DNA of 64,000 bases from Roseovarius litorisediminis (GCF_900172295.1 NZ_FWFL01000006.1:223552-287551); one strand, 5' to 3'. Positions 16,950 to 26,568 are shown, numbered from the stretch's first letter. Notes: generated by a model from the letters alone, not told the origin. A program made the numbers and translations.

Positions 16950-17136
16950 GTCTCTCGCTAAATCTTTGACGTGGCAGGTTCTGACCGGTCTATATAACCC
17001 CTGCGCTGTAATAGAAAAGGGGCTTGGCCGCTCCAGGCACATTTCCCACAACGCAAGAGCGGGCATTCCCGGCCTCAATACCATGACAGCCCCCTGAAAT
17101 TCGCCAATCGTTCGGCGTAAAAATGCCATCAACCGT

Positions 17137-19098
17137 CTACTGGAACAGCTTCAGCAGTTCTTTCTTGGCCTTGTCTTCCAGCTTTTCCTTCAACGCATCC
17201 TCAACCGACTGGTCCTCTTGTGTCGTCACACCCAGTTCTTTTTCGATCGCCTTGTTCAGCTCATTTTTGGCCTTGGCTTTCAGTTCCTTCTTTTCTTCCT
17301 TGAGATTAAGATCCAGCGCCTTTTCCAGATCCGGCGTAATCCGTGGATTTGACCACGGTCCACGAATACGCACCGGAATCGCCAGCCCGCGTTTGTTTTC
17401 CCCCTCCAGCAAGGTAGGCGTAAACAGATAGTCGATATCTCGGGCCCCCAACCCCACGCGTCCCTTGCCTCTGGCCTTGGCCAGTGGCAGCGACATCAGC
17501 AAATCATTGTTGGTCAGGTTTCCACCAGCGATATTGAACGTAGCCCCCATGGAATCAAAGACGGTCGTCCCGCCCGTCACGCTGCCCGACCGCATCAGCT
17601 TGTCCAGATCAAAACCGCTGATCACGCCGCGCCCGGACTTGACAGCACCACTGCCATTCAGGCTGTTCATGATAGCGTGCACCGAATTACCCACGCCCAG
17701 AAACTTTAGATTACCATCGGCCTTTGCAGCGAAACGCCTGATATCCATTGCGTCTGCCAGAAAGGTCTCAAGGTTAATACCACTGGCATTCATCTGCCCG
17801 CCCACAGACAGACCCGACCGGTTGTTGGCGACAAATTCTCCGGTCAGCAGGCCGTCATAGGCGCGAACCTCACGCAATTCGAATACCGCGCGCGACTGAT
17901 CCAGCTTCATCAGTGTGCGGGTTTTTCCCAGCTTCAGATCGCCCAGATTGATGCTGTCAGCGACCAGCGCCACCTCGCCATTGGCCAACGCCAGCCCGCT
18001 GGCATCAATCGGCGCTTTCGACCAGCCGCTTTCGGCCGCACCGCCACCGCCCGAGGCCCCGCCGCCGCCATTGCTGTCAGCGCCCGCCAGTTTCGACAGG
18101 TCCAGCGCCCCGGCATTCAGCTGCGCATTCAGCCGCGGCACATCTTCATCCAGAAATACATCCGCAGCCCCGGTCATCTGGTTGCCGCCCAGCCCCAGAA
18201 CCATTTCTCGCAGCGACAAGCGCATGTCTTCGGTCAGCGTGATATCAGCCTTGGCATTCAGCGACCGGCCCAACCCCTTGGGGATGTCCACGCCGCCAAT
18301 GCCCAATGCTGTCAGAAATCTTGCGGTGCTTTCCAGGTCAGCCGTCAACCGGCCACTCACCTGCGGCTGAAACCCTGCGCGCCCGTCAAAACTTACCTTA
18401 CCCCCCGGCCCTGTGACCGTTGCGGTGATATCCGACACGCCACCTTCAAGGAAGTTGGCAACCTTGTCCAATCTGCCCGACAAGCTGATCGTGTCCCCCA
18501 CAGGCCGGGCCGAAGCGTCGAACGTCGCCGCCCCCAGATAATCCGGCCAGCGCAGGTCAAAATCCATGTCCTTGAAGACAGTTGTCTTGCCTGCTTTGTG
18601 GTCTTTGTAGGTCAGCGCCGCATCGGTTATCAGCGCCCGGTCCAGCGTCAGCGCCAGTGGTACCGAACGCGCCGGTGTGCCACCATCCGACTGACCCGAA
18701 GGCGCCACGCCCTGCACCCCAAGCTCCCAGTTCACCCGGCCATCCCGGGCCTTTTCCAGCAGGATACGCGGGTTCACCGCCTCAAGACCGGTGATCCGGA
18801 TATCGCCGCCAAACAGCGCTTTGGGCTCCACCCCCACTTTCAGGCTTTCGGCCTGCAGCATGGGGCCGCCATCCGACCACCCGGCATTGGCGACCTCAAC
18901 CCGGCCCGTGGAAACGCCCAGCACCGGGTAAAAGCTGATCTTGGTCTCGCCACTCATCGTGACCTCGCGGCCCGTGGCCTTGCTGATCTGCTCCGCCGCG
19001 ATCTTCGCAATCCGGTCGCCCGGCAACAACAGCAACGACACAACGGCCACCACCGCCACCACAACAATCAGCCCGATCAGACGTACCACCCAACGCAT
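17137..19098 (-). CDS. AsmA-family inner-membrane protein
   Basis: 653 residues with one N-terminal membrane helix (about 4-25) and an AsmA N-terminal domain ([29 protein letters not shown]). The middle and C-terminal parts (about 390-600, including the sequence [18 protein letters not shown]) match the AsmA-like C-terminal domain, followed by a Lys/Glu-rich coiled tail (about 590-650). These proteins bridge the periplasm and are linked to phospholipid transport and outer-membrane assembly. A Gly/Ser-rich insert is seen at about residues 343-356. Divergent from rimO with 103 bp between. Confidence 0.85.
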   Translation of the reverse strand: MRWVVRLIGLIVVVAVVAVVSLLLLPGDRIAKIAAEQISKATGREVTMSGETKISFYPVLGVSTGRVEVANAGWSDGGPMLQAESLKVGVEPKALFGGDIRITGLEAVNPRILLEKARDGRVNWELGVQGVAPSGQSDGGTPARSVPLALTLDRALITDAALTYKDHKAGKTTVFKDMDFDLRWPDYLGAATFDASARPVGDTISLSGRLDKVANFLEGGVSDITATVTGPGGKVSFDGRAGFQPQVSGRLTADLESTARFLTALGIGGVDIPKGLGRSLNAKADITLTEDMRLSLREMVLGLGGNQMTGAADVFLDEDVPRLNAQLNAGALDLSKLAGADSNGGGGASGGGGAAESGWSKAPIDASGLALANGEVALVADSINLGDLKLGKTRTLMKLDQSRAVFELREVRAYDGLLTGEFVANNRSGLSVGGQMNASGINLETFLADAMDIRRFAAKADGNLKFLGVGNSVHAIMNSLNGSGAVKSGRGVISGFDLDKLMRSGSVTGGTTVFDSMGATFNIAGGNLTNNDLLMSLPLAKARGKGRVGLGARDIDYLFTPTLLEGENKRGLAIPVRIRGPWSNPRITPDLEKALDLNLKEEKKELKAKAKNELNKAIEKELGVTTQEDQSVEDALKEKLEDKAKKELLKLFQ

Positions 19099-19201
19099 AC
19101 CGTTCTCCCATGCTCTCTGGTTGAAATGTAGGGCGCTGCACCCGCATCAACAACCGCTTTTGTCCTTCCCGGCAAGGCCCCGGCACGTTATATCGCGCGA
19201 C

Positions 19202-20578
19202 ATGAGCACCAATCCCCCCGATCTGCGCCCCGATCTGGCGCGCGCCCGCATTGCCAACCAACCCCGCAAAGGCCAGCCCACCATCGGCATGGTCAGTCTT
19301 GGCTGTCCCAAGGCGCTGGTTGACAGCGAACGCATCCTGACCCGCCTGCGCGCCGAAGGTTATGGCATATCCCCCGACTATACCGGCGCCGATGCCGTGA
19401 TTGTGAACACCTGCGGCTTTCTGGATAGTGCCAAGGCGGAATCGCTGGATGCGATCGGCGAGGCTTTGACCGAAAACGGCCGCGTCATCGTCACCGGCTG
19501 CCTGGGGGCCGAGCCGGATTATATCCGCGAACATCACCCCAGGATTCTGGCTGTCACCGGCCCGCACCAGTACGAACAGGTACTTGATGCCGTGCACGCC
19601 GCCGTGCCGCCCTCACCCGATCCCTACATCGACCTGCTGCCCGCCTCGGGCGTCAGCCTGACACCGCGCCACTACAGCTACCTCAAGATATCCGAGGGCT
19701 GTAACCACAAGTGCAAGTTCTGCATCATCCCCGACATGCGCGGCCGCCTTGCCAGCCGCCCCGCCCATGCCATCCTGCGTGAAGCCGAAAAACTGGTCGA
19801 AAACGGGGTGCGTGAATTGCTGGTCATCTCACAGGATACGTCGGCCTATGGCGTTGATATCAAACACGCCACCGATCGCGGCCACCGTGCCCATATCACC
19901 GATCTGGCACGTGATCTGGGATCGCTTGGCGCATGGATCCGCCTGCATTACGTCTACCCCTACCCGCATGTGCGCAACCTTATTCCGCTGATGGCTGACG
20001 GGCTTGTGCTGCCCTATCTGGATATCCCGTTCCAGCACGCCCACCCGGATACCCTCAAACGGATGGCCCGCCCGGCGCATGGGGCCAAGACCCTTGATGA
20101 AATCGCCGCCTGGCGCACCATCTGCCCCGATCTGACCCTGCGCTCTACCTTCATCGTCGGCTATCCCGGCGAAACCGAGGCCGAATTCCAGACCCTGCTC
20201 GATTGGCTGGACGAGGCGCAACTGGATCGCGTCGGCTGCTTCAAATACGAAAACGTTGCTGGCGCGCGCTCAAACGCCCTGCCGGGCCACGTGGCAGAAG
20301 AGGTCAAACAAGACCGCTGGGATCGGTTCATGGAAAAGGCGCAGGCCATCTCCGAGGCCAAACTCGCCGCCAAGGTCGGTCAGACCATGGACGTCATTGT
20401 GGATGACATCGACGAGGATGGCATCGCCACCTGCAGAACCCGCGCCGACGCCCCCGAGATCGACGGCAACCTGTTTATCGACGAGGGTACCGAAGGGCTT
20501 TCAGTTGGCGATATCGTCTCGGTCGAGGTGGACGAGGCGGGGGAGTATGATTTGTGGGCAAGTCAGACGAGAACATAA
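19202..20578 (+). CDS. rimO: Ribosomal protein S12 methylthiotransferase RimO
   Basis: 458 residues. Three parts are seen: an N-terminal UPF0004 domain with its iron-sulfur cysteines ([28 protein letters not shown]), the radical-SAM core with [11 protein letters not shown], and a C-terminal TRAM domain (about 390-455). RimO adds a methylthio group to an aspartate of ribosomal protein S12. The ATG at 19202 starts just before the UPF0004 domain; earlier in-frame codons run back into the AsmA gene on the other strand. Its last 25 bp overlap the start of the next gene. Confidence 0.95.
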   Translation: MSTNPPDLRPDLARARIANQPRKGQPTIGMVSLGCPKALVDSERILTRLRAEGYGISPDYTGADAVIVNTCGFLDSAKAESLDAIGEALTENGRVIVTGCLGAEPDYIREHHPRILAVTGPHQYEQVLDAVHAAVPPSPDPYIDLLPASGVSLTPRHYSYLKISEGCNHKCKFCIIPDMRGRLASRPAHAILREAEKLVENGVRELLVISQDTSAYGVDIKHATDRGHRAHITDLARDLGSLGAWIRLHYVYPYPHVRNLIPLMADGLVLPYLDIPFQHAHPDTLKRMARPAHGAKTLDEIAAWRTICPDLTLRSTFIVGYPGETEAEFQTLLDWLDEAQLDRVGCFKYENVAGARSNALPGHVAEEVKQDRWDRFMEKAQAISEAKLAAKVGQTMDVIVDDIDEDGIATCRTRADAPEIDGNLFIDEGTEGLSVGDIVSVEVDEAGEYDLWASQTRT

Positions 20579-21240
20579 AAGATTTTTTGGGCTACGCTGA
20601 TTGTTTTCGGCAGATGCAGGCTAAAATCTCAGACGGTGTTAGCGCCCAATGGCACGATCTGGATGAGGACATTCTGAACGCCAATGAAGCCGCACTATCT
20701 GTTCTGAATTCGGTTCTGGCCCGAAAAGCCGGAATTTGTATAATTTCGATAACTGATGAGGATAAAAATCGAGCTTCAGTTCATGCTGATTTCGTAAAGA
20801 GCATAAATGCTGTGGAACATTGCCTAAAACGAGGACTTTACGGCGCTGCAGCAACGCTTATTCGAAGAGAGCACGAAGCAGTCAACAATTGTTATGCCTA
20901 TAGAAAAGGGAAACAAAAGGACGGTAAAAACCCTCATATTAAACCGCACAAGCACTTGGACGATGTGTATAGGTCCCTGACAGACGTCGCGCACAATGCC
21001 AAGCGCGATGCCATGCTCTACCTGTCCGGCGGATCCCCTGCAAACTTAGATCCTAAATTCAACAAAGATTATGCAGAATGGTTATTGCTGACACATATTC
21101 ATTGCCTCTGTTCCGTTGCTATGGACATGACGCACAAAGCAGAGTTTTCTGCAGATCAACCTTTCTCTGGAGAAGAGGAATTCTTTTTAGCGTGCGCGCT
21201 AGGCGTTTTGACGGCAAAAAAATATTTGGTTTTCGAATAG
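20554..21240 (+). CDS. Hypothetical AT-rich protein overlapping rimO
   Basis: 228 residues starting at a GTG inside the 3' end of rimO. Base composition is visibly more AT-rich than its neighbours and codons such as TTT, ATA and AAA are common, a sign of horizontal origin. The protein is mostly helical, without signal peptide or membrane segment. A central patch [20 protein letters not shown] is followed by [13 protein letters not shown] do not recognise a family; helical hypothetical proteins near defence genes look similar, but no defence gene is nearby. The start is uncertain. Confidence 0.6.
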   Translation: MGKSDENIKDFLGYADCFRQMQAKISDGVSAQWHDLDEDILNANEAALSVLNSVLARKAGICIISITDEDKNRASVHADFVKSINAVEHCLKRGLYGAAATLIRREHEAVNNCYAYRKGKQKDGKNPHIKPHKHLDDVYRSLTDVAHNAKRDAMLYLSGGSPANLDPKFNKDYAEWLLLTHIHCLCSVAMDMTHKAEFSADQPFSGEEEFFLACALGVLTAKKYLVFE

Positions 21241-21672
21241 CAAAGGTGGCTGTATTAAACCAACCAGTCCCAACAAAGCACAGCGCTCGACCCTGGGTGG
21301 GTGCGAAGCGCCCTCCCTTGGGGAGGGTCGGGCGCTGCCCGGCGGCGCGGTGCGCCTTGAATCCGGGCAATGGGGTTCGTCCGCTCAGGGCTCAGAACAG
21401 ACCTTCGCGCAAAACGAGTGGGGTTATGTCCAGCCTTGGGTAGGATGCAAAGCTCCCTCCCACTCTTGCTTAATATGGAAGGGTCGGGCGCTGTCCGGGT
21501 CGCCTGCGAACCGGACCTGAACCTCGATACCCAAAACCCACACCGCATTACGTTCCCCAACGGAAACAATGTTTTGACGCGAATTTTCTGGCTTTAAGGC
21601 AATGTTTGCGCTTTCATGCTCATATAGAGGGAGTGTTTTATAGGGGATTATGAGTAGCTGGAGGGTAAGAGT
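21241..21672. repeat. 432-bp non-coding stretch with two degenerate repeat copies
   Basis: No gene is supported here. Two related blocks, about 21289-21365 and 21432-21515, share GGTCGGGCGCTG, CCCTCCC and a TGGGT-GATGCAAAGC-like part. The first copy can fold: AGCGCCC and GGGCGCT make a 7-bp outer stem around CTCCC/GGGAG. The blocks lie just downstream of the AT-rich hypothetical gene and upstream of the hemolysin III gene. Confidence 0.6.
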
Positions 21673-22314
21673 ATGTCCTATCCGAACTACACCCGGGCCG
21701 AACGTATCGCCGATGGCGCGGTCCATATTGTGGGTATCTTGCTTGCGCTGATGGGGATCATGCTGGTCTTTACCATCTGGGCCCTTCCAATGAACGGACC
21801 CGTCTTTATCGCCACTGTCATCTATTCCATTGCGCTGCTGACCATGCTGTGCGCCTCGGCCACCTATCACATGGCGGCCCACACAACGGCGCGGCCCATT
21901 CTGCGGCGGCTGGACCATGCGGCGATCTATGTGAAAATCGCCGGCACCTTTACCCCGCTCAGCGTTTTTCTGGGTACCGCCTTTGGCTATGCCCTTCTGG
22001 CAATGGTCTGGGCTCTGGCCCTTGCCGGTGCTACGGCCAAGCTGATGGCAGAACGCGGCAAGATGACCACCGGCGCGATGCCCTACCTTGCACTTGGCTG
22101 GGCCGGCGTTGCTCTTTTCATTCCGCTTACCGGTGTGTTGCCCGCAACCAGCCTGTGGCTGATGCTGGCAGGTGGTTTGCTTTATACCTCGGGGGTGGTT
22201 TTCTATCACTGGGAATCGCTGCGCTTTGCCAATGCGATCTGGCACACCTTTATCGTCACGGCGTCGGGATGTTTCTTTCTGGGGATATCCGGGGCCCTGG
22301 CAGCCGGGTTTTAG
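21673..22314 (+). CDS. Hemolysin III (PAQR) family membrane protein
   Basis: 213 residues with seven hydrophobic segments and the three PAQR motifs: CASATYHM (about 57-64), LDHAAIYVKIAGTFTP (about 80-95) and a C-terminal HWESLRFANAIWHTF with the zinc-site histidines. Bacterial members (YqfA/HlyIII) are linked to membrane fluidity; lysis of cells is reported for only a few. The ATG at 21673 follows GGAGGGTAAGAGT, a suitable ribosome site. No operon partner. Confidence 0.88.
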   Translation: MSYPNYTRAERIADGAVHIVGILLALMGIMLVFTIWALPMNGPVFIATVIYSIALLTMLCASATYHMAAHTTARPILRRLDHAAIYVKIAGTFTPLSVFLGTAFGYALLAMVWALALAGATAKLMAERGKMTTGAMPYLALGWAGVALFIPLTGVLPATSLWLMLAGGLLYTSGVVFYHWESLRFANAIWHTFIVTASGCFFLGISGALAAGF

Positions 22315-22335
22315 CCCGAACACGCGCGCGCGTCA

Positions 22336-22378
22336 TTTCGTACGAAATCCGCGTCCAAAACGTACGGATCGTACAAAA
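22336..22378 (-). repeat. CGTACG dispersed repeat, copy 1
   Basis: A 43-bp block with CGTACG at offsets 4 and 26 and CGTAC at offset 35, around the core AATCCGCGT. It matches the reverse complement of the block at 44889-44931 at 31 of 43 positions with no gaps, by direct comparison. It lies in the gap after the hemolysin III gene and 3 bp from the end of the DUF6455 gene. Strand is arbitrary, opposite to copy 2. Confidence 0.7.
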
Positions 22379-22380
22379 TC

Positions 22381-22647
22381 TCAGGCGGGTTTTCCGGCCT
22401 TCAGGCGTTTAAACATTTCGGCGTTTCGACATCCATCCGGCACAGAGTCAACCGGGGCAACCTGCGCCTTCAACCAGCCGTCACAGTCATCGGGATTCGC
22501 GCAACCCGTGCAGTTCAAAACGGCATCACATACCCCATCGGGCATGATCAGCCCTTCCAGCATTTTCTCTTCCAGATCAATGCCTAAAGTGGTCGCCATC
22601 CGGTCAACCAGATCAGCGTGACGTTTCATTGTGGTGTTAGTTGGCAT
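22381..22647 (-). CDS. DUF6455-type small cysteine-rich protein
   Basis: 88 residues from the ATG at 22647, which has GGGAGAA upstream. Five cysteines (40, 46, 49, 55, 73) in the pattern CTGCANPDDCDGWL plus PDGCRNAEMF match the DUF6455 family found in Rhodobacterales. The cysteines could hold a metal or cluster, but no biochemical role is known to me. An FNR-type box 54-67 bp upstream suggests induction under low oxygen. Confidence 0.72.
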   Translation of the reverse strand: MPTNTTMKRHADLVDRMATTLGIDLEEKMLEGLIMPDGVCDAVLNCTGCANPDDCDGWLKAQVAPVDSVPDGCRNAEMFKRLKAGKPA

Positions 22648-22700
22648 GGCAGTTCTCCCTTGCATGGCAAGAAGCGTAGGGGGCAGATCACCAGGCAACC

Positions 22701-22714
22701 TTGACCTAGATCAA
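22701..22714 (-). promoter_or_regulatory. FNR/FnrL-type box
   Basis: On the minus strand the site reads TTGATCTAGGTCAA, one base off the FNR consensus TTGAT-N4-ATCAA. It is upstream of the DUF6455 gene and overlaps the last codons of the YigZ gene. Confidence 0.6.
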
Positions 22715-23067
22715 CTGCGCAGATCGTCCAGATAGGCGCGCACGCAATCCTGTACATGCCGAAATCGGTCGCCCCCCAGTTTTTTGCCACCATACCAACG
22801 GGTTACAACGATCATGTGGTCGGTCAGCGCTTCGCGCTCCAGCATGCGCAGGATCACCATCCCCGCCCCGGATTCGCCGTCATCGCCTTTGATCGCCATG
22901 CCATCTGACAGTAAAGCCGCCCAGGTATTATGCGTGGCCCGGGCGAATTTCTTGTCTTTCTTCAATTCCTTGAGAAATAAATCCACATCTTCGCGTGTTG
23001 TGACAGGCCCACCAGAAACCGCATATTTCGAGCCGCGATCACTGACAACACCCGTCAACTGCCGCAT
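22711..23067 (-). CDS. YigZ/IMPACT-family protein (UPF0029)
   Basis: 118 residues, only the N-terminal UPF0029 domain. The family motifs KDKKFARATHNTWAALL, DDGESGAGMVILRML and VVTRWYGGKKLGGDRF are all present. Longer relatives (YigZ, about 205 residues) carry a second domain that is missing here. Function is unclear; eukaryotic IMPACT regulates translation control kinase Gcn2. The start ATG at 23067 overlaps the stop of the M48 gene (TGATG), so the two are translationally coupled. Confidence 0.82.
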   Translation of the reverse strand: MRQLTGVVSDRGSKYAVSGGPVTTREDVDLFLKELKKDKKFARATHNTWAALLSDGMAIKGDDGESGAGMVILRMLEREALTDHMIVVTRWYGGKKLGGDRFRHVQDCVRAYLDDLRS

Positions 23068-23777
23068 CACAACCCGGCATTCACACGTCTGACGGTCTCC
23101 ATCCGCTGCGCATTAGGCGGATGTGTCCCAAGGAACCGGTTACCCGGATCCGGAAGTTGAGTGAAAAACTCGGCGCCGCGCACCGGATTATACCCGGCCT
23201 GTTTAGTGATCAGGGTACCCAATGCATCGGCTTCAAGCTCAAACTCCTTGGAATAGGTCCGCGCCCCGACTGACGCCCCTAAATCTGTCGCGGAACGTAC
23301 AGTACTTGATCCGGCACCCGTAATCGCTGCCAACCCGCCCAGGATAAGGGCGCCGGCAGCTGCATTTTGCTGCTGGCGTGCAATATGGCCGCGGATATGG
23401 TGCGACGCCTCATGCCCCATCACAAATGCCAGTTCATCCTGATTGCGCACTGAAGCAATCAGACCAAGGTTGAACGCCAGTATCGGCCGGCCTTGTTTAT
23501 CCAGCGTCTGAAAGGCATTCGGTGGCTGATTGGGGCGGCTATCAACGACAATCCGGAAGTCACAATTCGCGCCCCGGGTGCGTGCCCTGCATTGTTGTTC
23601 AGCAACAGGCTCTACCCGCTGAACAACGCTTTTGAAGCGCGACACATCAGCATTTGTTGGCTTTGGAATGGCTTTCCTGACGGTCTTGGCCGGGGCTGGC
23701 TGAGTTGGTTGAGACGGTTCAACTGTCGCCACGCAACCGGCAAGGCCAAGGGAAATAACAAGGGGAATCCAGCGCAT
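23067..23777 (-). CDS. M48-family zinc metalloprotease lipoprotein
   Basis: 236 residues. A lipobox LAGC (Cys15) marks it as a lipoprotein. The zinc site is HEASH (His122, Glu123, His126) in VMGHEASHHIRGH, with the third ligand glutamate likely in KEFELEADALG. This fits the BepA/LoiP-like M48 peptidases that act on outer-membrane proteins from the periplasm. I chose the ATG at 23777, where the signal peptide begins; an in-frame ATG at 23801 would add eight residues. Confidence 0.88.
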   Translation of the reverse strand: MRWIPLVISLGLAGCVATVEPSQPTQPAPAKTVRKAIPKPTNADVSRFKSVVQRVEPVAEQQCRARTRGANCDFRIVVDSRPNQPPNAFQTLDKQGRPILAFNLGLIASVRNQDELAFVMGHEASHHIRGHIARQQQNAAAGALILGGLAAITGAGSSTVRSATDLGASVGARTYSKEFELEADALGTLITKQAGYNPVRGAEFFTQLPDPGNRFLGTHPPNAQRMETVRRVNAGL

Positions 23778-23896
23778 GTTCGTCCTCTTACAAAATACCA
23801 CGCCCTCAACTTAACAGGGTTTTTACCCACTGCCAGCCCTGATAGTGATAGCCAAAGTCTACTTGCAAAGACCCGCCAACCGACCAGGGGAACGTA

Positions 23897-24142
23897 ATGT
23901 TTTCAATAGAACACGAATTTGACTCTACAGTGATAACGTTGGTCGATGAAGGCAACGCGCCTTTGACTGAAGATGTTATCGTCAACGCCTTTGAAGAGTG
24001 CATCACAGTCGAGCAATATGATCCACGTACGGATCAAGTGCACAGGATTACCCTGTCGATATCCCAGGCCCGCGATCTAGCCGCTGCGCTGAACCTGCCC
24101 GAAGGGGTCTACAAACTAGCCGGTGACAACAGGACGAAATGA
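23897..24142 (+). CDS. Small acidic hypothetical protein
   Basis: 81 residues, acidic, without membrane segments or signal peptide. It reads as two beta-rich parts followed by a helix (SISQARDLAAALNLPEG). I do not recognise a family. GGGGAA lies about 8 bp before the ATG. It is convergent with the YggU-type gene, with 11 bp between the stops, and divergent from the M48 gene. Confidence 0.55.
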   Translation: MFSIEHEFDSTVITLVDEGNAPLTEDVIVNAFEECITVEQYDPRTDQVHRITLSISQARDLAAALNLPEGVYKLAGDNRTK

Positions 24143-24153
24143 CAGTCGCGAAC

Positions 24154-24408
24154 CTACTCGATGAGAAAAACCTTGTCCCTTGATGTTTGGCCCCGAACCA
24201 AGCGCAAGCGTGACTTGGGTACTCCCAACGCTTTTGCCAGCAGCTTTTGCACTGCGATATTTGCCTTACCACCTTCTGGAACGGTTGTGACATAGACCCG
24301 GATCTGACCGTCCACATCAACAATCCGATTGCTGGATGCTTTCGGCGTCACGCGCAGGGCAATCTGAGCGCCAGAAATCGCAAGGTGACTGAGAGGAGAG
24401 GTCGACAT
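24154..24408 (-). CDS. DUF167/YggU-family protein
   Basis: 84 residues from the ATG at 24408 (AGGAA upstream). It shows the family signature: IALRVTPKASSNRI, VYVTTVPEGGKANIAVQKLLAKALGV and LRLVRGQTSRDKVFLIE. The fold is small alpha/beta; function is unknown in all bacteria I know of. A longer frame (to 24516) would add 36 residues across the promoter shared with the nitroreductase. Confidence 0.85.
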   Translation of the reverse strand: MSTSPLSHLAISGAQIALRVTPKASSNRIVDVDGQIRVYVTTVPEGGKANIAVQKLLAKALGVPKSRLRLVRGQTSRDKVFLIE

Positions 24409-24534
24409 CGTTCCTGCGTAACGGCTTTTTTTCAGTCTGAACAGGGACTGCACCGCCCTTTTTGAATACCGGGGTTGACGCTGCCGCACGACACCCCGAC
24501 ATGTATAACGACACAACTATTTTTGCAGGAAACC

Positions 24535-25113
24535 ATGTCTAATCCAAATGCTCCCGTTCTTGAATTCCTGCTAACCCGCAGATCTCGTCCGGCAAAAACC
24601 CTGACGACACCGGTGCCTGATCATGCCGCGCTACAACCTATCCTGACTGCTGCTGCGCGCAGCCCGGACCATGGCAAGCTTGAACCATGGCGGTTTATCG
24701 TACTCGAACGCACGGCGCTTCTGCGCCTTGCGGGTTTGGTTGCCACGCGTGGCGCTGCCATGCAACGCGACCAGAGCGATATCGACAAGGCCCGGAGCCA
24801 GTTTGAAAATGCACACCTTGCAGTGGCCGTGATCGCGGTGCAGAAACACTCACCCAAAGTTCCAGCAATCGAGCAAAGTTATTCTGCCGGTGCGGTCTGC
24901 CTGGCCTTACTGAATGCAGCGCTTGCTTCGGGCTGGGGCGCAAACTGGTTGAGTGGCTGGGCTTCGCATGATCGCGAGTTTGTTGAACAGGGTCTTGGAC
25001 TTGAGGACCACGAAAGGGTGGCTGGGCTCATCCACATCGGCACGGAAACCAACGCCCCGCCAGAGCGGCCAAGGCCCAATATTGAGGCGATCACAACCTG
25101 GTTGCAAGAATGA
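24535..25113 (+). CDS. Nitroreductase-family flavoprotein (YdjA type)
   Basis: 192 residues. The start FLLTRRSRPAKTL holds the FMN-phosphate-binding arginines, and RSPDHGKLEPWRFIVL and AALASGWGANWLSGW are typical of the short YdjA-like nitroreductases. They bind FMN and use NAD(P)H; natural substrates are unclear. The ATG at 24535 follows AGGAAACC. The stop codon overlaps the start of the EI24 gene (ATGA), so the two are coupled. Confidence 0.85.
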   Translation: MSNPNAPVLEFLLTRRSRPAKTLTTPVPDHAALQPILTAAARSPDHGKLEPWRFIVLERTALLRLAGLVATRGAAMQRDQSDIDKARSQFENAHLAVAVIAVQKHSPKVPAIEQSYSAGAVCLALLNAALASGWGANWLSGWASHDREFVEQGLGLEDHERVAGLIHIGTETNAPPERPRPNIEAITTWLQE

Positions 25114-25814
25114 TCTTTTCCAGTTTCCTCAAAGCGTTGTCTCAGATTGGTGATCGTCGGTTTCGCAAGGTTCTGCTTTTGGGCGTCGGCCTGACTCTGG
25201 CACTATTGATTGCCGCTTACGCGATTGTACTAGCCTTGCTGCAATGGGGACTGGGCGATAGCGCAACTCTGCCTCTGATCGGAGAAGTGACATGGCTAAA
25301 CGATCTGCTTGGATGGGGCAGCCTGTTGCTGATGGTCATTCTGTCCGTCTTTTTGATGGTTCCAGTCGCCTCGGCGATCACCTCGATGTTTCTCGATGAG
25401 GTGGCGCAGGCAGTTGAGGATCAGCACTACCCAAACCTGCCAAAAGCCGCTCACATTCCTCTGGTCGACGCGCTGCGCGATACATTTAGCTTTCTGGGCA
25501 TCCTGATCGGCGCAAACCTGCTGGCCTTTATCCTTTATGCGATCTTTTCACCCTTCGCGCTTTTCATCTTCTGGGCACTCAACGGGTATCTACTGGGAAT
25601 GGAATATTTTCAGCTGGCTGCGATGCGCAGAATCGGCCGCATACGCGCAAAAGAACTGCGCCGGAAGAATACTTTAACCATCTGGGCAGCAGGCACCCTG
25701 ATGGCCATGCCGCTTTCAGTTCCACTGATCAATCTCGTGATCCCTATTTTGGGGGCTGCAACGTTCACTCACTTGTTTCACGCGATTCAGTCGAAGGCGG
25801 ACCCATCCGGTTGA
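25110..25814 (+). CDS. EI24/CysZ-like membrane protein
   Basis: 234 residues with about four membrane segments (22-48, 68-92, 140-165 and 195-222) and the family patch ALNGYLLGMEYFQLAAMRR. EI24-domain proteins include the sulfate permease CysZ. Whether this one moves sulfate is not shown; the sox genes are far away. Its last 50 bp overlap the convergent DUF1467 gene. Confidence 0.8.
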   Translation: MIFSSFLKALSQIGDRRFRKVLLLGVGLTLALLIAAYAIVLALLQWGLGDSATLPLIGEVTWLNDLLGWGSLLLMVILSVFLMVPVASAITSMFLDEVAQAVEDQHYPNLPKAAHIPLVDALRDTFSFLGILIGANLLAFILYAIFSPFALFIFWALNGYLLGMEYFQLAAMRRIGRIRAKELRRKNTLTIWAAGTLMAMPLSVPLINLVIPILGAATFTHLFHAIQSKADPSG

Positions 25815-26064
25815 ACATGTCGATATCACGTACACTGATAGCCCCGGACAGAATAATCGACGCAATAATTCCCCAAAGCACCGCTGCGATACCCGTGGCA
25901 ATATACGCCTTCTTTCGCAGGTGATGATGTTCGGGCGATCCGGCGTGTGTGCCGGGCACGATGTCGCCCAGATCGCCCTGAGTCTGAATACGGATCGGCA
26001 GCACGACCATAAAGGTCAGAGACCAGATCACCATGAACAGAACAATACCCGAAGCGATCCCCAT
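25765..26064 (-). CDS. DUF1467-family membrane protein
   Basis: 99 residues with two membrane helices (about 5-24 and 53-76) separated by LPIRIQTQGDLGDIVPGTHAGSP, the signature of DUF1467, a small protein common in alphaproteobacteria, often next to methylmalonyl-CoA epimerase as here. The start ATG at 26064 overlaps the epimerase stop (TGATG). Function unknown. Confidence 0.82.
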   Translation of the reverse strand: MGIASGIVLFMVIWSLTFMVVLPIRIQTQGDLGDIVPGTHAGSPEHHHLRKKAYIATGIAAVLWGIIASIILSGAISVRDIDMFNRMGPPSTESRETSE

Positions 26065-26468
26065 CAGACTTGCTCCAATTCCACAAGGCAACCATTGAAA
26101 TCCTTAGGATGCAGGAACAATACCGGTTTACCATGGGCCCCGATCTTTGGCTCGCCCGTGCCCAGAACACGTGCACCCGAGGCCTTGAGATGGTCGCGTG
26201 CAGCGATGATATCATCAACTTCGTAACACACGTGGTGAATACCGCCTGAGGGGTTTTTTTCAAGAAACCCATTGATCGGGCTGTTCTCACCCAAGGGATA
26301 AAGCAATTCGATCTTTGTGTTCGGCAATTCAATGAAAACCACTGTCACGCCATGGTCCGGCTCATCCTGAGGGGCGCCAACGGTGGCCCCAAGGGCGGTA
26401 CGATATTGCTCAGAAGCGGCGTCCAGGTCGGGCACGGCAATTGCGACATGGTTCAGGCGTCCAATCAT
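26064..26468 (-). CDS. mce: Methylmalonyl-CoA epimerase
   Basis: 134 residues with two glyoxalase-type beta-alpha-beta modules. The metal ligands are visible: His7 (LNHVAIAV), His78 (GGIHHVCYEV) and Glu130 near the C-terminus (GCLVELEQ). It interconverts (2S)- and (2R)-methylmalonyl-CoA in propionyl-CoA breakdown. Starts at ATG 26468 and is coupled to the DUF1467 gene downstream. Confidence 0.9.
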   Translation of the reverse strand: MIGRLNHVAIAVPDLDAASEQYRTALGATVGAPQDEPDHGVTVVFIELPNTKIELLYPLGENSPINGFLEKNPSGGIHHVCYEVDDIIAARDHLKASGARVLGTGEPKIGAHGKPVLFLHPKDFNGCLVELEQV

Positions 26469-26552
26469 GATCTATTCCCTTTTGTTGTTGTTGCGCCTGT
26501 TATGGGGTCGCCAGTCGCCGGTGACAAGCGACAGGGGGACGCAACCCGGACA

Positions 26553-26568
26553 TTAACCCCCCGTTAGG
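26553..26568 (+). promoter_or_regulatory. CtrA-like box in front of the response regulator
   Basis: TTAA-CCCCCCG-TTAGG, one base off the CtrA consensus TTAA-N7-TTAAC, ending 50 bp before the ATG of the response regulator. Motif is seen; binding is inferred. Confidence 0.4.
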
